A DNA stretch of 64,000 nucleotides from positions 1,544,128,868-1,544,192,867 of the forward strand of contig OY728122.1 in the NCBI GenBank assembly GCA_963277665.1. The letters are read 5' to 3'. Below the pieces are notes generated by a model. The model made no database searches, was not told the DNA's origin, and saw only the letters and a list, made by a program, of their open reading frames with translations. A program made the position numbers and the translations under genes. Positions 23,840-37,370 of the stretch are shown one piece after another. The stretch comes from Viscum album (lineage: Eukaryota > Streptophyta > Magnoliopsida > Santalales > Viscaceae). Positions within the stretch are counted from its first letter, which is position 1, and every line of letters starts with the position of its first letter.

Positions 23840-24060
23840 TTTTTGACTTCTATCAGCATTTTTTAAAAGCACTGTTAAATGACACTTTTATCAGAGCTAA
23901 AAAAGAACTGATAAAGGGGTCTTTTATCATCTCTTTTTTTAGTGTTGATAAATGGGGCCTTTATTAGCACTTTTCAGAGTGCAGATAAAAAGGACCCCCT
24001 TAAATTAGCATTGAGCATTACAACGCTTTTTTAGCATTGTTTAATCCTATTTTGAGCGAT
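23840..24060. repeat. Right subterminal repeats of the CACTA element
   Basis: Copies of TTTTATCAG-GCT and AACTGATAAAGGGG-type motifs at about 23,878-24,000, mirroring the left end. Confidence 0.8.
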
Positions 24061-24088
24061 GCTAAAGCCCATTTTTATATTAGAGTTA

Positions 24089-25430
24089 TCTTATCACTCA
24101 ACTACACCAGGTCTCAAAACATGAAATAAATCTGGGATATTATTCCTTAACATTGAGACATAAAATAAATTACGTACCATGGATAATATTAGAGGAAACA
24201 CTATATAGTTTTATTCTGATCCAAATTTCTCCATGTTTTTATATTATACAATTAATAGTGCAATTATATTTTCATTTTTACTAAAATGCATAATGCTTTC
24301 CCATGAAGATACTTTGAGAAATACATGATGATCTTCCTTAAAAGAAATATCCTTTCTCCAGATATATGTATCGATTTTATTCTTTCACTGAGCAGTCATT
24401 ATATACCATTGAATCATCTTCACCTTCTCTACCAATTACACTACTAACACTAGTCCCCTAAATTTCATTTCTCAAAAATCATTCAAAAAAGGAGTATTCT
24501 GAAACCGCTTTCCATATAATGCCTCCAAAATATCCATCTGTATATTGGAATTAAAATTATAATAAATGAGAACTCAACTAAAGAAATCTAATGATGCCAA
24601 ATTAACTAGTAATCTACTAAACAAGCCTAAAAATGATTTTTTATGTCTAAATCCTTTACTCAATCTATTTATTAGACTAAGGATGAACATATTTTTTCAA
24701 GTTTATTTTAGTTCCCAGTGACATCTAATGTCTTTATAATTGTTTTAAGTGAAACCTGGATTATGATCACAGAAAATGGGATAGGAACTCGTTGTAACTC
24801 AACAATCTCATTGAGATAATCTCTAGAAAGGCGATCCAAATAAATTTTATCTAGAATTGGAATGAAATGTATAAATTTTGTTAATTGAACAAAATAACCC
24901 AAATCATATTTTCAACTTGATATTTCTTTCTTATCCCCTCTAAAATCCATGGATTTATTATCTCACTTCCACTATAGTGTTAGTTAATGTTGAGTAATTC
25001 CATTAGGAAATTATCATTATGCCATAAGTTGTTTACAAGGAAAACATTTCCTATGAAAGATGGAAATATATATTTTCATTCTTTCCAACATGAAATACTC
25101 TTAATGGTATATGTATATCTTAGTGCTACATGCTAAATATATTATCGAGAAAAATGACATTCACCCAATAATTACATCTTTATGTAAAAAAACATGTGGC
25201 ACAATAATAACTTTCTAAATATCAAAGTATCTTATTTTTCAACATTAAAATCAATAAACATAACCTAATTAAACAACTCTTCCATTTTCTATAAAACATA
25301 ATCCTCAATATGCCCTTACTTATCTATTTCTTCTAAGGTTGACTATACTGTCACCTAAACCTAAACTAAGGAGGTTCCTACATGCATAACTTCAAAGTTA
25401 AGAAAAATAAAATAAATAACCAAAGGGTAA
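24089..25430 (-). pseudogene. pol: Broken integrase of copy C, upstream of CACTA insertion
   Basis: Next to the CACTA right junction the minus strand reads FYVSMLRNNIPD (24,129-24,165), the family's FHVSMLRKY-like block, then two stops before the insertion. The catalytic core is open at 24,708-24,902: QLTKFIHFIP, DRLSRDYLNEIVELQRVPI and SVIIIQ, the last where copy A has SIISDCD, so the second catalytic aspartate is lost. The N-terminal zinc region (about 25,000-25,400) was not recognised. Distances match copies A and B once the transposon is removed. Confidence 0.75.
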
Positions 25431-25689
25431 TGTTCCAAACATAATAAAACAAATGAAAAATTATTTTTCTTATTTAAAAATAAAAATAATAAATTTTTAT
25501 TTCTTGAATGATAATGAATCATTTATTCAGAATCCTTTATTAGTTCCAACCAAATTCACTATGTTCAATTCATTCCGAGTGAATATATATGTCACATTTT
25601 TTGATGATGATATATTTCACACTTTAATCAATATAAATTATGTCTCAAAATTGTTGAAGGAATTAACTAAATTTATAATTCTAGATCAT

Positions 25690-26690
25690 GTTTTTATTAC
25701 AAAAATCATGAGGTTTTATTTGACTTGTATCATAAGAAATTACCTCATCATTCTTTATTATGACACAACTAAGACTCTTTAATGATATATCATTATTGAT
25801 AACAAATTCACCACTTCTAGAGGGTAGGGCCAAAAATGGGGAATTCCAAAATCTTATTTCTTGATCCTATAAGAAATAAACACATTATTTTGTCTATATA
25901 AATTTAATTTCTTTTTTGTAAACTTAATTAGTGTTAATGAATATTGAGAATCGTTTTAAACAATCTGTTGTTAGTAACCCGCTAATACCGGAATAAAATA
26001 AATCTCTATGTCAATTTTTGTTATTGTAATTTTGCAAAAAATTATTTTATTAGGGTTAAAAACTATTCCATGTTTAAAAAAATTCCAATGAAATAATTTT
26101 ATTTCAACCAAAACTCACATAAAAATTTTCTGTATTGTATCTTTTCTCTTATGGTTTGAAAATTAATCCTTAGATACCCTTCATGTTCCTCATGACTTTT
26201 TGACTTAAAAAAAATTAAATAATAAATATAACAAAAAAAGTAACCTAGTAATCATAAAGAAATCTATTTATGATGTCCATAAATGAACCTGGGGAATTTT
26301 AAATCCTAAATGGAAATATTAAAAACTCATAATTACCATATCTATTTTCAGATATTGAATTCAGTCCTTTACCTTCAACTGATGGTTCCCTAAATAGAGT
26401 TCAATATTTTAAAAGTATTACATTACATAAGGATTATAAAAAATTATTTATATGTGTAAAATGACACTTTTTATAAAAAATTATTTTATTTTAAGATCAA
26501 TAATCAATGAGAACTCTCATTGAACATTATTTATCTATAAGAAATAAGATAGGATTAACCCATGGTGAAGTAATAGGATGAATGAATCCTTTATTTAGGA
26601 ACTCTAATAACATATTTTTCAATTTCAAAATAACTAATTGAGCCATTTGATCAAGGGTTTTTGAAATTGGATTTTCCTAAACTATTTATT
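25690..26690 (-). pseudogene. pol: Broken reverse transcriptase and RNase H of copy C
   Basis: Reading down the minus strand: LEFLNKGFIHPITSPW (W at 26,560-26,562), then GNHQLKVKD, where leucine TTG (26,376-26,378) occupies the codon that is a stop in copies A and B. SFMDIINRFLYDY follows, then VIFII-stop (26,208-26,232) where the I-D-D catalytic box should be, so the active site is destroyed. RNase H at about 25,700-25,830 is open for over 40 codons: LPSRSGEFVINNDISLKSLS keeps the acidic residue, then KNDEVISYDTSQIKPHD. A plus-strand frame at 25,453-25,782 overlaps it and is a shadow. Confidence 0.8.
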
Positions 26691-26939
26691 AAATTACAAA
26701 CTAGATGATTCATTTAGAATAAAACTATGAAAATACTCATGAAATACTTCATAATATTCATTTACTATTGGTTAATTACTAAATAGAATAGTTTATTTAA
26801 TTTTAGAAATATGAGTTAGCTAACATTCACTTCCATATCAATTCATTTTCTTAGCATCTTGGTAGGTTTTCAGTGGTATGAAATCATTGAAAATAACATT
26901 CTTGGGAAATATATATGTCTCATAGTGATAAAATAAAAT

Positions 26940-27230
26940 AAAAACCTCTCCTAAAATAATATCAAACTCTACCATGTACTATTCCAAAAGTTTTTTATTT
27001 AATACTATCCCACTAATAATAATATAAAGATTCATATAAATAATGTTTTATTTAATATTTCAAAACTAAATGTTTTACTAATAGAACATTTTTATTTTTA
27101 TGTACTGTTTTCTGAATTTAACTAGGTCATTTATCAGAAATCGAGGAATGTAAAGATATTAAATCAAGAAATATACTGTAATAGTTTTAATAAAACTATG
27201 AAATACTTATCACCACTAATTTTTATATCC
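26940..27230 (-). pseudogene. Protease remnant of copy C
   Basis: VEFDIILGE (26,946-26,972) matches the EFDIIFKMDW landmark of copy B's protease and lies at the right distance upstream of reverse transcriptase. The Asp-Ser-Gly site could not be found, and several stops cross the segment. Confidence 0.55.
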
Positions 27231-27499
27231 CAATATCTACCATAATAGTAGAGAATGATTTTCCCCACCCTTTTACTTCATATTATGATGAATTCCACCT
27301 TGAGTGACAAACATTAGCATAAGTTAGCATAATGTCCCAAATCACTAAAATTTAGGCATCATACCAATGATTTTTCATTATTTTTCTGATCATTTTCCCA
27401 ATAGTCAGGATACATATTCCCCAAAATTACATATCAAAAGAATTACCCATATTTCATAAGACATTAATTTGGGATCTTTTTTACTAAAAATCACAAAAT

Positions 27500-28450
27500 A
27501 TGGGAACTTTGTTTTCATTATTTAAGATTTACTTGGTGAATGCATTATAATTTCCAACAATCAATGAATTTATTATAATTTTTATCATATAATACATGAT
27601 TATCATCAAAATACATTTCTACCTTCTTGTCACATTGAACTAATTTTTCACATATTTTGAGTTCAAAATATGATAATTTCCTATGATATATTGGTTTTAT
27701 CCTTTAGTGAAAATAAATAATATTTTAATCATGATACTAGAAAAACTTTGGGCCATATATACCCGATTAGAAAAATAATTCTTCATTTTCAGCCACTAAA
27801 TCATCCTTCTTTGTCTCAGTTCCAAGAACTGCTTCCCCGTCCTAAGTTGAGAGGCCTTATGAGAATATTTTTTAAAGGAAAATATTTTTAAATTCATCAT
27901 ATTAAAAAGAATTAATCTATTACATTTATAAGATATTCATAATGATTAACTATCACTATTTGGTTTCATATTCAAAACACTTGATATAGAGAATTACAAT
28001 TTGATGACCTGAATAACCCATGGCATCAATTTTTTTCTATCTATATAATACACCCCTCACCATCCAAAATGATTGAAGATCCAATAAATGATAGAGGATA
28101 TTTTATAATAGAATTATAAACATTTTTTATGTTTCTCTATAGTAAATTAAATTTATTTATAGCATGGATACCACCACCATTTATAGTTTGTGTCTACTAA
28201 TCCATCATATAAAAAAATTGAACTGTTCCAATTCCAACAATTCTGAGATTTTGATTTGGAGGGATATTTTCCTTAGGGAGCCATCCTTCTACCGCTTCCT
28301 TATTTTATCTATGAAAAAAATTGAGCTGGCCTAGTTTAGGTGAATCAACACGGTCATATTTAAATTCACATCATTTCAACTTAGCTATAACAAAAATAAT
28401 TCAAGGGTAAACTAATAACCCTATCTTATCCTCTACAATTATATAAAACA
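27500..28450 (-). pseudogene. gag: Gag remnant of copy C
   Basis: On the minus strand VDTNYKWWWYP (W codons 28,171-28,179) corresponds to DANQWWSLI of copy B and DEDQWWSLI of copy A. Near 27,640 KICEKLVQCDKK is a likely remnant of the first zinc knuckle. The intervening capsid sequence is frameshifted. Order and distance relative to protease and LTR-b support the call. Confidence 0.6.
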
Positions 28451-29012
28451 TTACTCTTACAGAAAAAAAAAGAAATTGTCATTAAAAAAATAAGATTTTT
28501 ATATTTTTTTCAAGAATTTAAATTATTTCGTTTTTTGTTCATTTCTGGTTTAGTGTTTTGTGAACATAGTTCTTAAATCATACATAAAAAACATAGAATT
28601 TCATAAATTGGAATCTTATAATTAGTATACATTTTTAGAATAATATATTAATATACAGAATAAATACATCTTATATTCATGAAAAATATTAATTTATTTG
28701 AACACAACTTCTTTTTTGTTATTACCCTTCTTTAAAATGTTATTTTTTTAAAACATGATATGGGCACAGAAATATAAAATTGTTATACAAAAAGAATAAA
28801 TAAATTAATACTATTTTCCATGAAAACATAGAGTAATTTGGTTAAAAAAAACATGGGATCAAAATAAAGTTATTATTACAAAATAAATCACCTTTTCAAC
28901 CCAAATATTTTCATTAAAAATTCAATATGATATATCAATGGAAAAATAAAATTAATTAATGTTTATTTTTAATCATTAAAACTTACAAAAATATTTTCAA
29001 TAATTTATGATT

Positions 29013-32000
29013 TTAACCCCTAATAGAGGCATATACAATCCATTAAACATATGATCATTAAGTTACCATTTTAAATCATAAGATTTATGTAAAACCTTAT
29101 ACAGAGATTATATGAATGATGTATTTTCCTTGGGATATAATTTATATATCTCTATTAAAATAACTCTTAAAAATGAAACAACTATACTTTATAATTCCAT
29201 ATGTATTGTATTGGAGTTATATCATACAACCAACCACAATTAGTTTATAATAGAACCACCCGTCCTTGGTTACTAACGTTACCAATGGTCCTTAGTTTAT
29301 AATGGAACTACTAATTGTTGATTTTTAACTCAAACACCTATCATTATAAACAATTCCCACAAACAATATAATAATCATAACCCTTAAAATATTGTATCCT
29401 AATAACATTCTTTTCACCCACTAGAATTCTTTTTCTGATATTGATGTATCTATTTTCCTTAAAACCCAATTTTCAAGACTAAAAATTATAGAATAAAGTT
29501 AAATAAAGTTTTCACTTGAAAATAAAAATGAATGATCTGAAATGAATCTAAAATAATAAGGGTTATGTATATGATAAAAGTGATTGTTTACATATACATA
29601 AAAATAAAACATTCACCCTTTCATTTGTATTGAAAATAAAAAATGTTTCGTATAACATATTTTAAAATATTCATTCTAAAAAAATAAAAAAACTGATAAA
29701 AATATACATAAAATTTCTATTATAATTATTTTATACCCATATAAAAATAATCATGAAATATTTTTTAAAATATTCACAAATAATTATAATATTATCCATG
29801 AAAAAATTAAAAGTGAATTTTTAAAAGAAAGTCCCCTGTATAAAACTTAAAGAAGATTAATTTTTTAAAACCATTGCAAAGAAAGTGAAATACAGTAAAT
29901 ATTGAACTTTTTCACACATTTATTATTAAATAATAGATTTTTTGAGCATTTTTATGAACATGGACCTGGTAGATAAAAATATTTAAAATAAATCTATAAA
30001 AAAAATTTAAAATAAGTTTTTATGTTATTGTGTCCATTAACTTCTTCATAACTTGTCATGTTAATTCCTTATCATCCTGTAAAATAAGAATTTTTTAATT
30101 ATTTACTTGGAATATAACCATTTTAAAGTTTATTATCCATTTTATTTCACTTATTAGTATTTTAATTAAAATAAATTAAACATTTATGTCTATATTGGGT
30201 GTTTTAAAGATATTTAGCTCATATGTCCAAAATGACATCAATAGGTTGAATACGAACTAATATATGATTTTCATATAATATATAGAATAATAATCATGAA
30301 ATAATTATTTGTTTTAATAATAAATTATACTTTTAGAAAAAATCCAAAATGAAAATTATGTAAAATGATCAATGTTAAAATCATTGAGATGGTATGCCAT
30401 ACATAAGCATGAGTAATGTTTTAATTTTCCAATAATAATTATGGAATGATGGTAAGTATTATATTAACTTATATGAATGGTCATAATATAATAAATTTAA
30501 TTTAATTTTTATATTTAAACATATATATATCATTCATGTGATGTGGTGATGAAAAATGAATCGCGTCGTTGTGTGGAGGATGTAGGTAAGAGATTCAAAC
30601 GAATGACTGTGTCATTTTTCCATGCGGGAAATGGTAATAAAGTAAATGATAAATTTTCATTTAATAATGATATGAATATCATTAATATCATATATATGAT
30701 TTAATTATATTAGTAAAACCACTATTATGTGGCGAAGATGGAAAAAGAATTAAATCGGTTCACAAGGCACTAGTCTACTCATTCATACAAACGATGGTTT
30801 CATTCCAAATTTGATTGAAGATGAAAAGGATATAGGTTATTAAATTAAAATAATAACATATCAAAATATGATAGATAATTTAATTATTATTTATCTTGGT
30901 GTAAGAATATTTTTTGAACATATAAAAAGAAACAAAATAAAATGCTCAGTTAAGAACAATAAATTTTGTTCGAAAAATCTATAATGCTTTATAATAAAAT
31001 ATTTTGTAATTAGGTTTTATAATAAAAAAGGATTTTATTATGTGGTGAGGTAAGTAAGGAAAGTATTTTGGAAGGGATTTTTTTTAACTATAAGTATTTT
31101 TATTTTTTTATTAAAGTAGTATAGGGGGATCCCTTTTAGATGATAGAATGAGTGAAAGTTTATTAAACACCCCCAAAATATTCATTAATGTGGAGTCAAT
31201 ATCAAAATAAGTTTCTAAAAATATGAATAATAATGGGTTTGTGTGGGGATAGGGTCTATATACACATGAAATAGAAACAAAACATGTATTAAACATGTTA
31301 GTCCTTATCACATATGGTTACACACTTTTAACCTTTTAGTTTGCACATAAGGTAACTAGTTTTATTAAATTTTAGGTGTTAAGAGAGTTAAAATAAAAGG
31401 GAAATTCGAATATAATTAGAAAATAGTCAATATTTCAAACTATATACTTAGAAATTTGATGAGGATAATATTTTATGAAATGTTAAATCATTTAATAAAA
31501 CATTTTTTATTATAGAGTATCATTAATTTTAGTTTTGACACCATCCATTTAATCTGACATTGAAAAACGTATGAAAAATATGGATTTTGCATCTATTTCA
31601 TTTAAACCTATACACCATGATATAAATATCATAAAAATTTCTTGAACAATATAATTAATTCAATTTATATTACTTGTATTATTTGTAAAATGATGTACTT
31701 TATTTTTCTATAAATTAAATATTTACTGTGTCACCCTGGCATAAGCTCTTATGGTAAATATTTTATCACCAAGAATTATAAATAAATCACCATGTAAAAA
31801 TATTTATATTTAAAATGATCATTTATAACCTAAAATTATTATTAATCCCTATCACAAAGTATTATTGTTATTATTTCCACGAAAGTTTGTGTTTTCCATT
31901 TTCATTAATAAAATTATTTTATAGGTCTTAGTCATAGAATATGGCTTTAAAAAGGGATCTTTATAGGAAATATTAGATATACGGTCAAAATAAGGCAATA

Positions 32001-32940
32001 TAATTGATTTTTGATATTTTTTTAAGTTACTAAAACGCTCATCCTTTTAGTTTAACCCCACAGTTAACATGTTTTACCCATAACCATGGTAAGGGTTTTT
32101 TTACTATTTTTAATATTCATGATGAAAAATTTTAATTAAAAAATATTAAAAAATATTAATTATGACTATTAAAAATAAGGATTCCATTTTTTTATATTTA
32201 ACTCACACATTTTGAAAATTTTAATATAAAATCAAACCCACAGATGTGATGAAAAATTATGTTTTTAAGAAATTTATATTTCCTATATAATAGAAGAATT
32301 TATATTAATTCAATGATGAATAATCAACATTATATGAATTAAAGTTAACATTTATAGATATAAAATATATAAATTTCATTTTAGTTATTCCTTATTTGGG
32401 TTTTATTTAATTAAATTTAATGGAAAAAGTTAATTACTTCAAAACTATTTCCATAAAAATGATTTCTTAGGCATAAAAAACATACAAAAAATCCTGAAAA
32501 TTTATGATTGAAAAGGAGAAAATTATATTATTCCAAATCATATGGTTCATAATTAATTTCAAGAGAAAATTCAAAATATATTTGTATTATAAAATTAATT
32601 AATTTATTAAAATAAATAACTGTATTTGAAAAATCTATAATTATAACTATTCAATAAAAAATCATTTGTTTAATAAAAATACATATCATTCATTTTAGGA
32701 TTGTTTTGAAATGATTAATTAAAAAAATTAAATTCGATATTTTTAAATTTAAAATTATATAATTTGAAAATAATACTTTTACATAAAAAATTAAGAGAAA
32801 ATAGTATAATAAAAATACTTCCTATTTTAATTTTAAAAAATTTCTTATTATATTTTAGAATTTATCTATCATATTAATAAAAATTAATTAAAATGAAAAT
32901 TATTTATTCTATAATTACCTAAGTTGTATCAAGGTTAGAT
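29013..32940 (-). mobile_element. LTR-b, 5' LTR of copy C
   Basis: Reverse-orientation LTR of the family with three subrepeat units (about 30,390, 30,560, 30,745). Its high-coordinate part matches LTR-a: 32,876-32,935 corresponds to about 22,162-22,215, and 32,045-32,130 to about 21,490-21,570. The low end near 29,013 (TTTTAACCCC) is taken as the U5 end because copy C's leader and gag follow below it, but the primer site is eroded. The high end fades at about 32,940 without the expected GGGGTGTTACA, so some terminal sequence is lost. Confidence 0.65.
30365..30810 (-). repeat. Three LTR subrepeat units in LTR-b
   Basis: Cores GATGGTATGCCATACATAAG (about 30,390), GAATCGCGTCGTTGTGTGGA (30,558) and a third at about 30,745-30,800 with TCATACAAACGATGG. 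Confidence 0.7.
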
Positions 32941-34449
32941 AATGAGGCGTGGTGATCTACCTCTTTCATCATGATCCTAGGAACATGGAATCTTCATTGG
33001 TGTTTATATCAGTCAATGGTGAATGTCTACATTTTACACATTTTTAAAAAGAGCTTTTCGGAAATTGAGAAACTTATACACCCCTAATGTGTTTTGCGTT
33101 GGTACACAATGTATAAAATGCTGGGACCATCATCCTTAGATATTTTTTAGGGGTACCTCACTCTATAGACCTATAATGGGTACATATTAATATCAATTTA
33201 GGTACAAAATAGCGTACTAAAACTAACTTAATTCATTTTTTATTAACCAAATATTGATATCTTATTCTAGGTGTTTTTCTACAATACCACCACCCTGAAA
33301 ATATCCAAATAATAATAATAAACATGATAAAAAATATAATTCATTGAAGAAAATTAGAAAATATACAAATTCACCCATCCACTAGGATAATGAACATCTA
33401 ACTAGACACCCTGTTCAAATATCAAACAATATCAAGGGTTTCCACCAGAATGGGAAACACGAACAAGCCCATGAAATACCCAAGGTGCAATATCAATTTA
33501 GCAAGATTTGACACTAATTACTGGGAAAAAATGTTGATCACTTGGTACTGATTCCACCCAATAAATGATAAGATACATGATATGTTCGAATAGAAATCCA
33601 AACATGATCATTACATTAATCAAATTCTATTCAGAAAAATAATAAATAGATGTAAAATTAAATTCAACAAAAATATAATAATAGAAGAACACATTCATAT
33701 CAAAATGAATATAAAACAATGGTAGTAGTGGAACTAGTTGACATCTATAATACTGAATTCTAACATGGAAAATACAAACATGAGAAAATGATAATGATAA
33801 AATGAATCAAAATACCTGACACAAAACATATGTGACCAAAAAGGTCACCATATATTTAAACATTTGACTCAACCAATGATAAACCAATAGTTTATCCTAA
33901 AAATTTTGAACAATTAATGGTTTACTGAAATTTATTGTCATGAGAAGGGTTTTTAAATAAAATCTTATTAGGAAATCAATAGGGAGACAAAGCATTTCCA
34001 TTTATACAAAACCGTAGATACTATATTGAATAAAAATTCAAATATAAGGTATCCATGATTTTAAATAATCTTTAAAGATCATTTCAAAACAATCCAACAG
34101 AGAAATATAATTATTTTAGATGAAATATTTTTAAAACAATTACAAAAAACCCTTTTTAATTCATATTTTTCAATACACAGTTAAAAAAATTAGTAAACAT
34201 GAAAATGGAACCCCAAAATAAACATAAATAAATAATCAACCAAAAAAATAAATTATCCAAGAAGAACTAGTAATATAATATCGATAAATCAGGGAAGAAA
34301 AAGTTTAAACAAATATAGTTTGAAAAAAATAATAAAGGGTAGAAAATCATTTGAAATTCCAAAGTTTCATGTAATAATACAATAAATTTACTTATATTGG
34401 AACCATGTACTAGAAATTTGATGAATAATTATATAAATAACTAACCAAT

Positions 34450-34660
34450 TTCTCTAAGGTATACTCAATTAAGGAACTCCACTATGGTATCTGAAACTAT
34501 AGTGGATTTAGTATTTCTAATCGAGATTAGTATGTAACTATCTCTAACCCTTTAATAAGACGTATAATATCCCCTTGAGTAATATAAATAGAAGGTGTGA
34601 TATATCTATCAAATAAAGACAATAATCAAATAAACAATTATACAAAAATCTACCAATTAT
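34450..34660 (+). repeat. Possible Ty1/copia-type LTR remnant
   Basis: CGAGATTAGTATGTAACTAT then AATATAAATAGAAGG (TATA-like, about 34,581) then ATCAAATAAAGACAATAATC resembles the promoter and R region of small plant copia LTRs. No terminal TG/CA pair, target duplication or internal region was found. Confidence 0.3.
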
Positions 34661-34988
34661 ATAATGCTTAAAATGTTAATCCACTCTAAACCTAATCTAT
34701 CCTAATTATATATACATGTGTGGGCTTTAATTTGGGTTCATATCATTTGTGTAATCGTTTGGATGGTTCCAACTAAGACATATAGTAAAACATCTATGGT
34801 ATCTATTCTAAATCACTTAAAAAACCATTTAAAATTCAACTCCATTTTTATTATTCTTTAATGTTCCTAAAATTCCTCCAAATCATATGTTGGGGATTCT
34901 GATTTAAAAGATCATTTTGAAAGCGTTTTTAAATATATGCGACAATTTTGAAACCTAACAATAAATAAATGAAACCAATGAAATACCA

Positions 34989-35052
34989 TATATATATATA
35001 TATATACTTATATATATGTTTCCTATCACACACACACACACACATATATATA
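34989..35052. repeat. TA and CA microsatellites
   Basis: (TA)n at about 34,989-35,006, then (CA)n at 35,027-35,044 running into a second TA stretch. Confidence 0.9.
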
Positions 35053-37370
35053 TGATTTTATATTTTCATAGGAAAATATATATAAACATTCCTAGGAAGT
35101 TCTATAGAATACAATGAGGAAACAAATTGCAATCTACAAATCAATATCAACGAACCCAAAAATTAAAACCCACAAAAATAAAAAAACTACAAAACAAAGT
35201 AAAATAATACATTAATCCTTTAAAATAATCACATAGAAGCATTTAAATTCCAATAGAATTATTAAACAATTTAGTCAATAGAAAAAACACTTTATGCATT
35301 TTATTAAACATATTGTATATTCCCATATCTTTTGAAACCATATAAATTTACTCTATGATTTATAAATCTAACAATAATATAATAAATAACATTTAAACAA
35401 TATAATTTTTTTGAAAAATATATTTATAAATATAAATAAAGAATGGTTTATGACGGAAAACTGGATGCATAGAACCACCTTCCTCAAAAGATGTGTGAAT
35501 ACAATGACACATCAAATAAGAGAGAAAGGAGACCGAATAAATGATCTACACACCCTAAGAAAATAATAATATAAATATAATATCAACCCTAGAAATCTAT
35601 TATGAACATATCATATGAACTAATTTATCATGAAAAATTAATTAAGAATATAGATTATGGCTTAATATTTTATATCTCGGAGAATCAATGGGTTATCACA
35701 GTGCATATTGTTTCTAAAAACGGTGGGACTTTTATTGTAGAAAATGATAATGAACACATAATTCCCAATTGATAAATGATAATATAGAGTGTTTTCATCA
35801 ACAATAATAAATATTTATATGTAAACAAAATGTATCACTTACTACAACCCTTAAAAAATCAAATTATAAAACATTTAGAAAGAATATATTAGTGAATTAT
35901 TCTAAATAGATACTCTAGTTATAATGAATTTGTGATTACAATTATATACTTAGAGAAGAACACATTAAATTTAACATATGATACATTTTATTATTAAAAA
36001 TTTTGTTTTGTAATGTGATATATTCAAACTATTTTTCTATAATTTGTGATAGAAATGTTCTATAGCATGACTACATATTTATATTAAAAAAATTCGGTTG
36101 ATTTTAATTTATATGGATACTCCTTTTTGAAATGTTTAAAATATTTTTATAATGTTTTTTCAATATATGTAGTATAGAATTGGGATCTAAATTGGGAAAT
36201 TTCATGCATTATTATATATATTTGGTTAGTATTATTCCATCAAATTCTAGATAAAATCATTGATTCTAACCTTACTGATATTATATCAATTTCGAAGATA
36301 AATATGATTATTTGTGTTTTTTCTACCTTAAATTTTATTTTTTGCGTAGGATTTCACTGATGATTAATCATAGATTTTTTATTTCTTTTATGAACCCTAA
36401 GTTAGAAGCAATGAATATATATCACCATTATTTTTTATCATAAATGCGAATAAGAATTATAATTACAAAGGGAACTCTTGGTAAATCCTCTAATAAAGAT
36501 TTCACCAGAAGAGGATATACTAATTTAATTTATGTGTGATGTATGTTATAGGTATTTTTTTTATTTTATTATACCAATTATTGAAAATATATGTATACAA
36601 TTTTTTTTATTATATTCAAACATCAAATGATTCATAAATATTCTGTAATAATAAATAACATTTCTTTCTAGACCTTTTTTTTAAAATGGAAAATTTCTTT
36701 ACAAAAAAACATTTCTAAAAACTCATTATTTATATATATCACTTTTACATATAATTTTTAATGAATAATAATAATACAAATAAATTATTAATTAAGTGGA
36801 TTTTTCTTTTTCTATAATATTAAATTTAAATAAAATATATAAAGGGTACAAAAAATGTCATATCTAATCATTTTCAAGCATAATATTAAAAGAAGTGTAA
36901 TTAATATTTAAATTATTTAACAAGAATTTTATGTGGTGAAACCATATGATACTAGGTCTGTCTCACTATTCTATAATGATATCAGGAACTCTTTAAATTC
37001 TAGTGTATTGTATCATGGTTTATCAAAGAATATAAGAAATAATTTATTTTTAAACAAATTGAAAATTTATAACTTGTTAATGGATTACCTTCAACCTATT
37101 GAAAAACTAAAATCAGTAGAATACGCATCCAAAATGATAATGTTTTTTTGGAATTTTGAATTATTTCTATTTTGGAATTGAAGTATTTTTTGGTGAAATT
37201 AATGAAGATCTGTTCATATTTTGTTGATGTTTGTTATTGGGATGGTGTATTTGGTGGATCAATCTAGGTTTCATGGATAAAACATTGGTTCCTAAATACT
37301 ATGTTGATCATTACAAAATTTTTCAATTGATTCAATTTTATAAACCATGGTGGAAATATTGAAATATAAT

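Larger units (their letters stand above)
22426..24085. mobile_element. Non-autonomous CACTA-type DNA transposon (1,660 bp)
   Basis: The left end CACTACTATGAAAATGGG and right end CCCATTTTTATATTAGAG form an imperfect terminal inverted repeat beginning CACTA (right end decayed to TAGAG). Flanks are TTA (22,423-22,425) and TTA (24,086-24,088), the 3-bp target duplication typical of the superfamily. Both ends are rich in a subterminal motif, AGCACTGATAAAGG and its complement, repeated many times at 22,470-22,660 and 23,850-24,010, where such elements bind transposase. The middle has no transposase-like frame, so it would depend on a related active element. It interrupts copy C's integrase. Confidence 0.85.
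32941..37370. other. About 4.4 kb without a recognised gene
   Basis: AT-rich sequence with no domain match in any frame. It may hold copy D's 3' LTR, but I could not match it to the sequence above 41,976. An 82-codon plus-strand frame at 36,933-37,181 resembles nothing known. Confidence 0.5.

Noticed and set aside
25453..25782. 109-codon plus-strand frame
   Set aside because: It lies opposite RNase H and linker of copy C, whose minus-strand motifs are clear.
29281..29340. Inverted match of CCTTGGTTACT to the LTR-c end
   Set aside because: About 11 bp only, in the wrong orientation; no flanking similarity.
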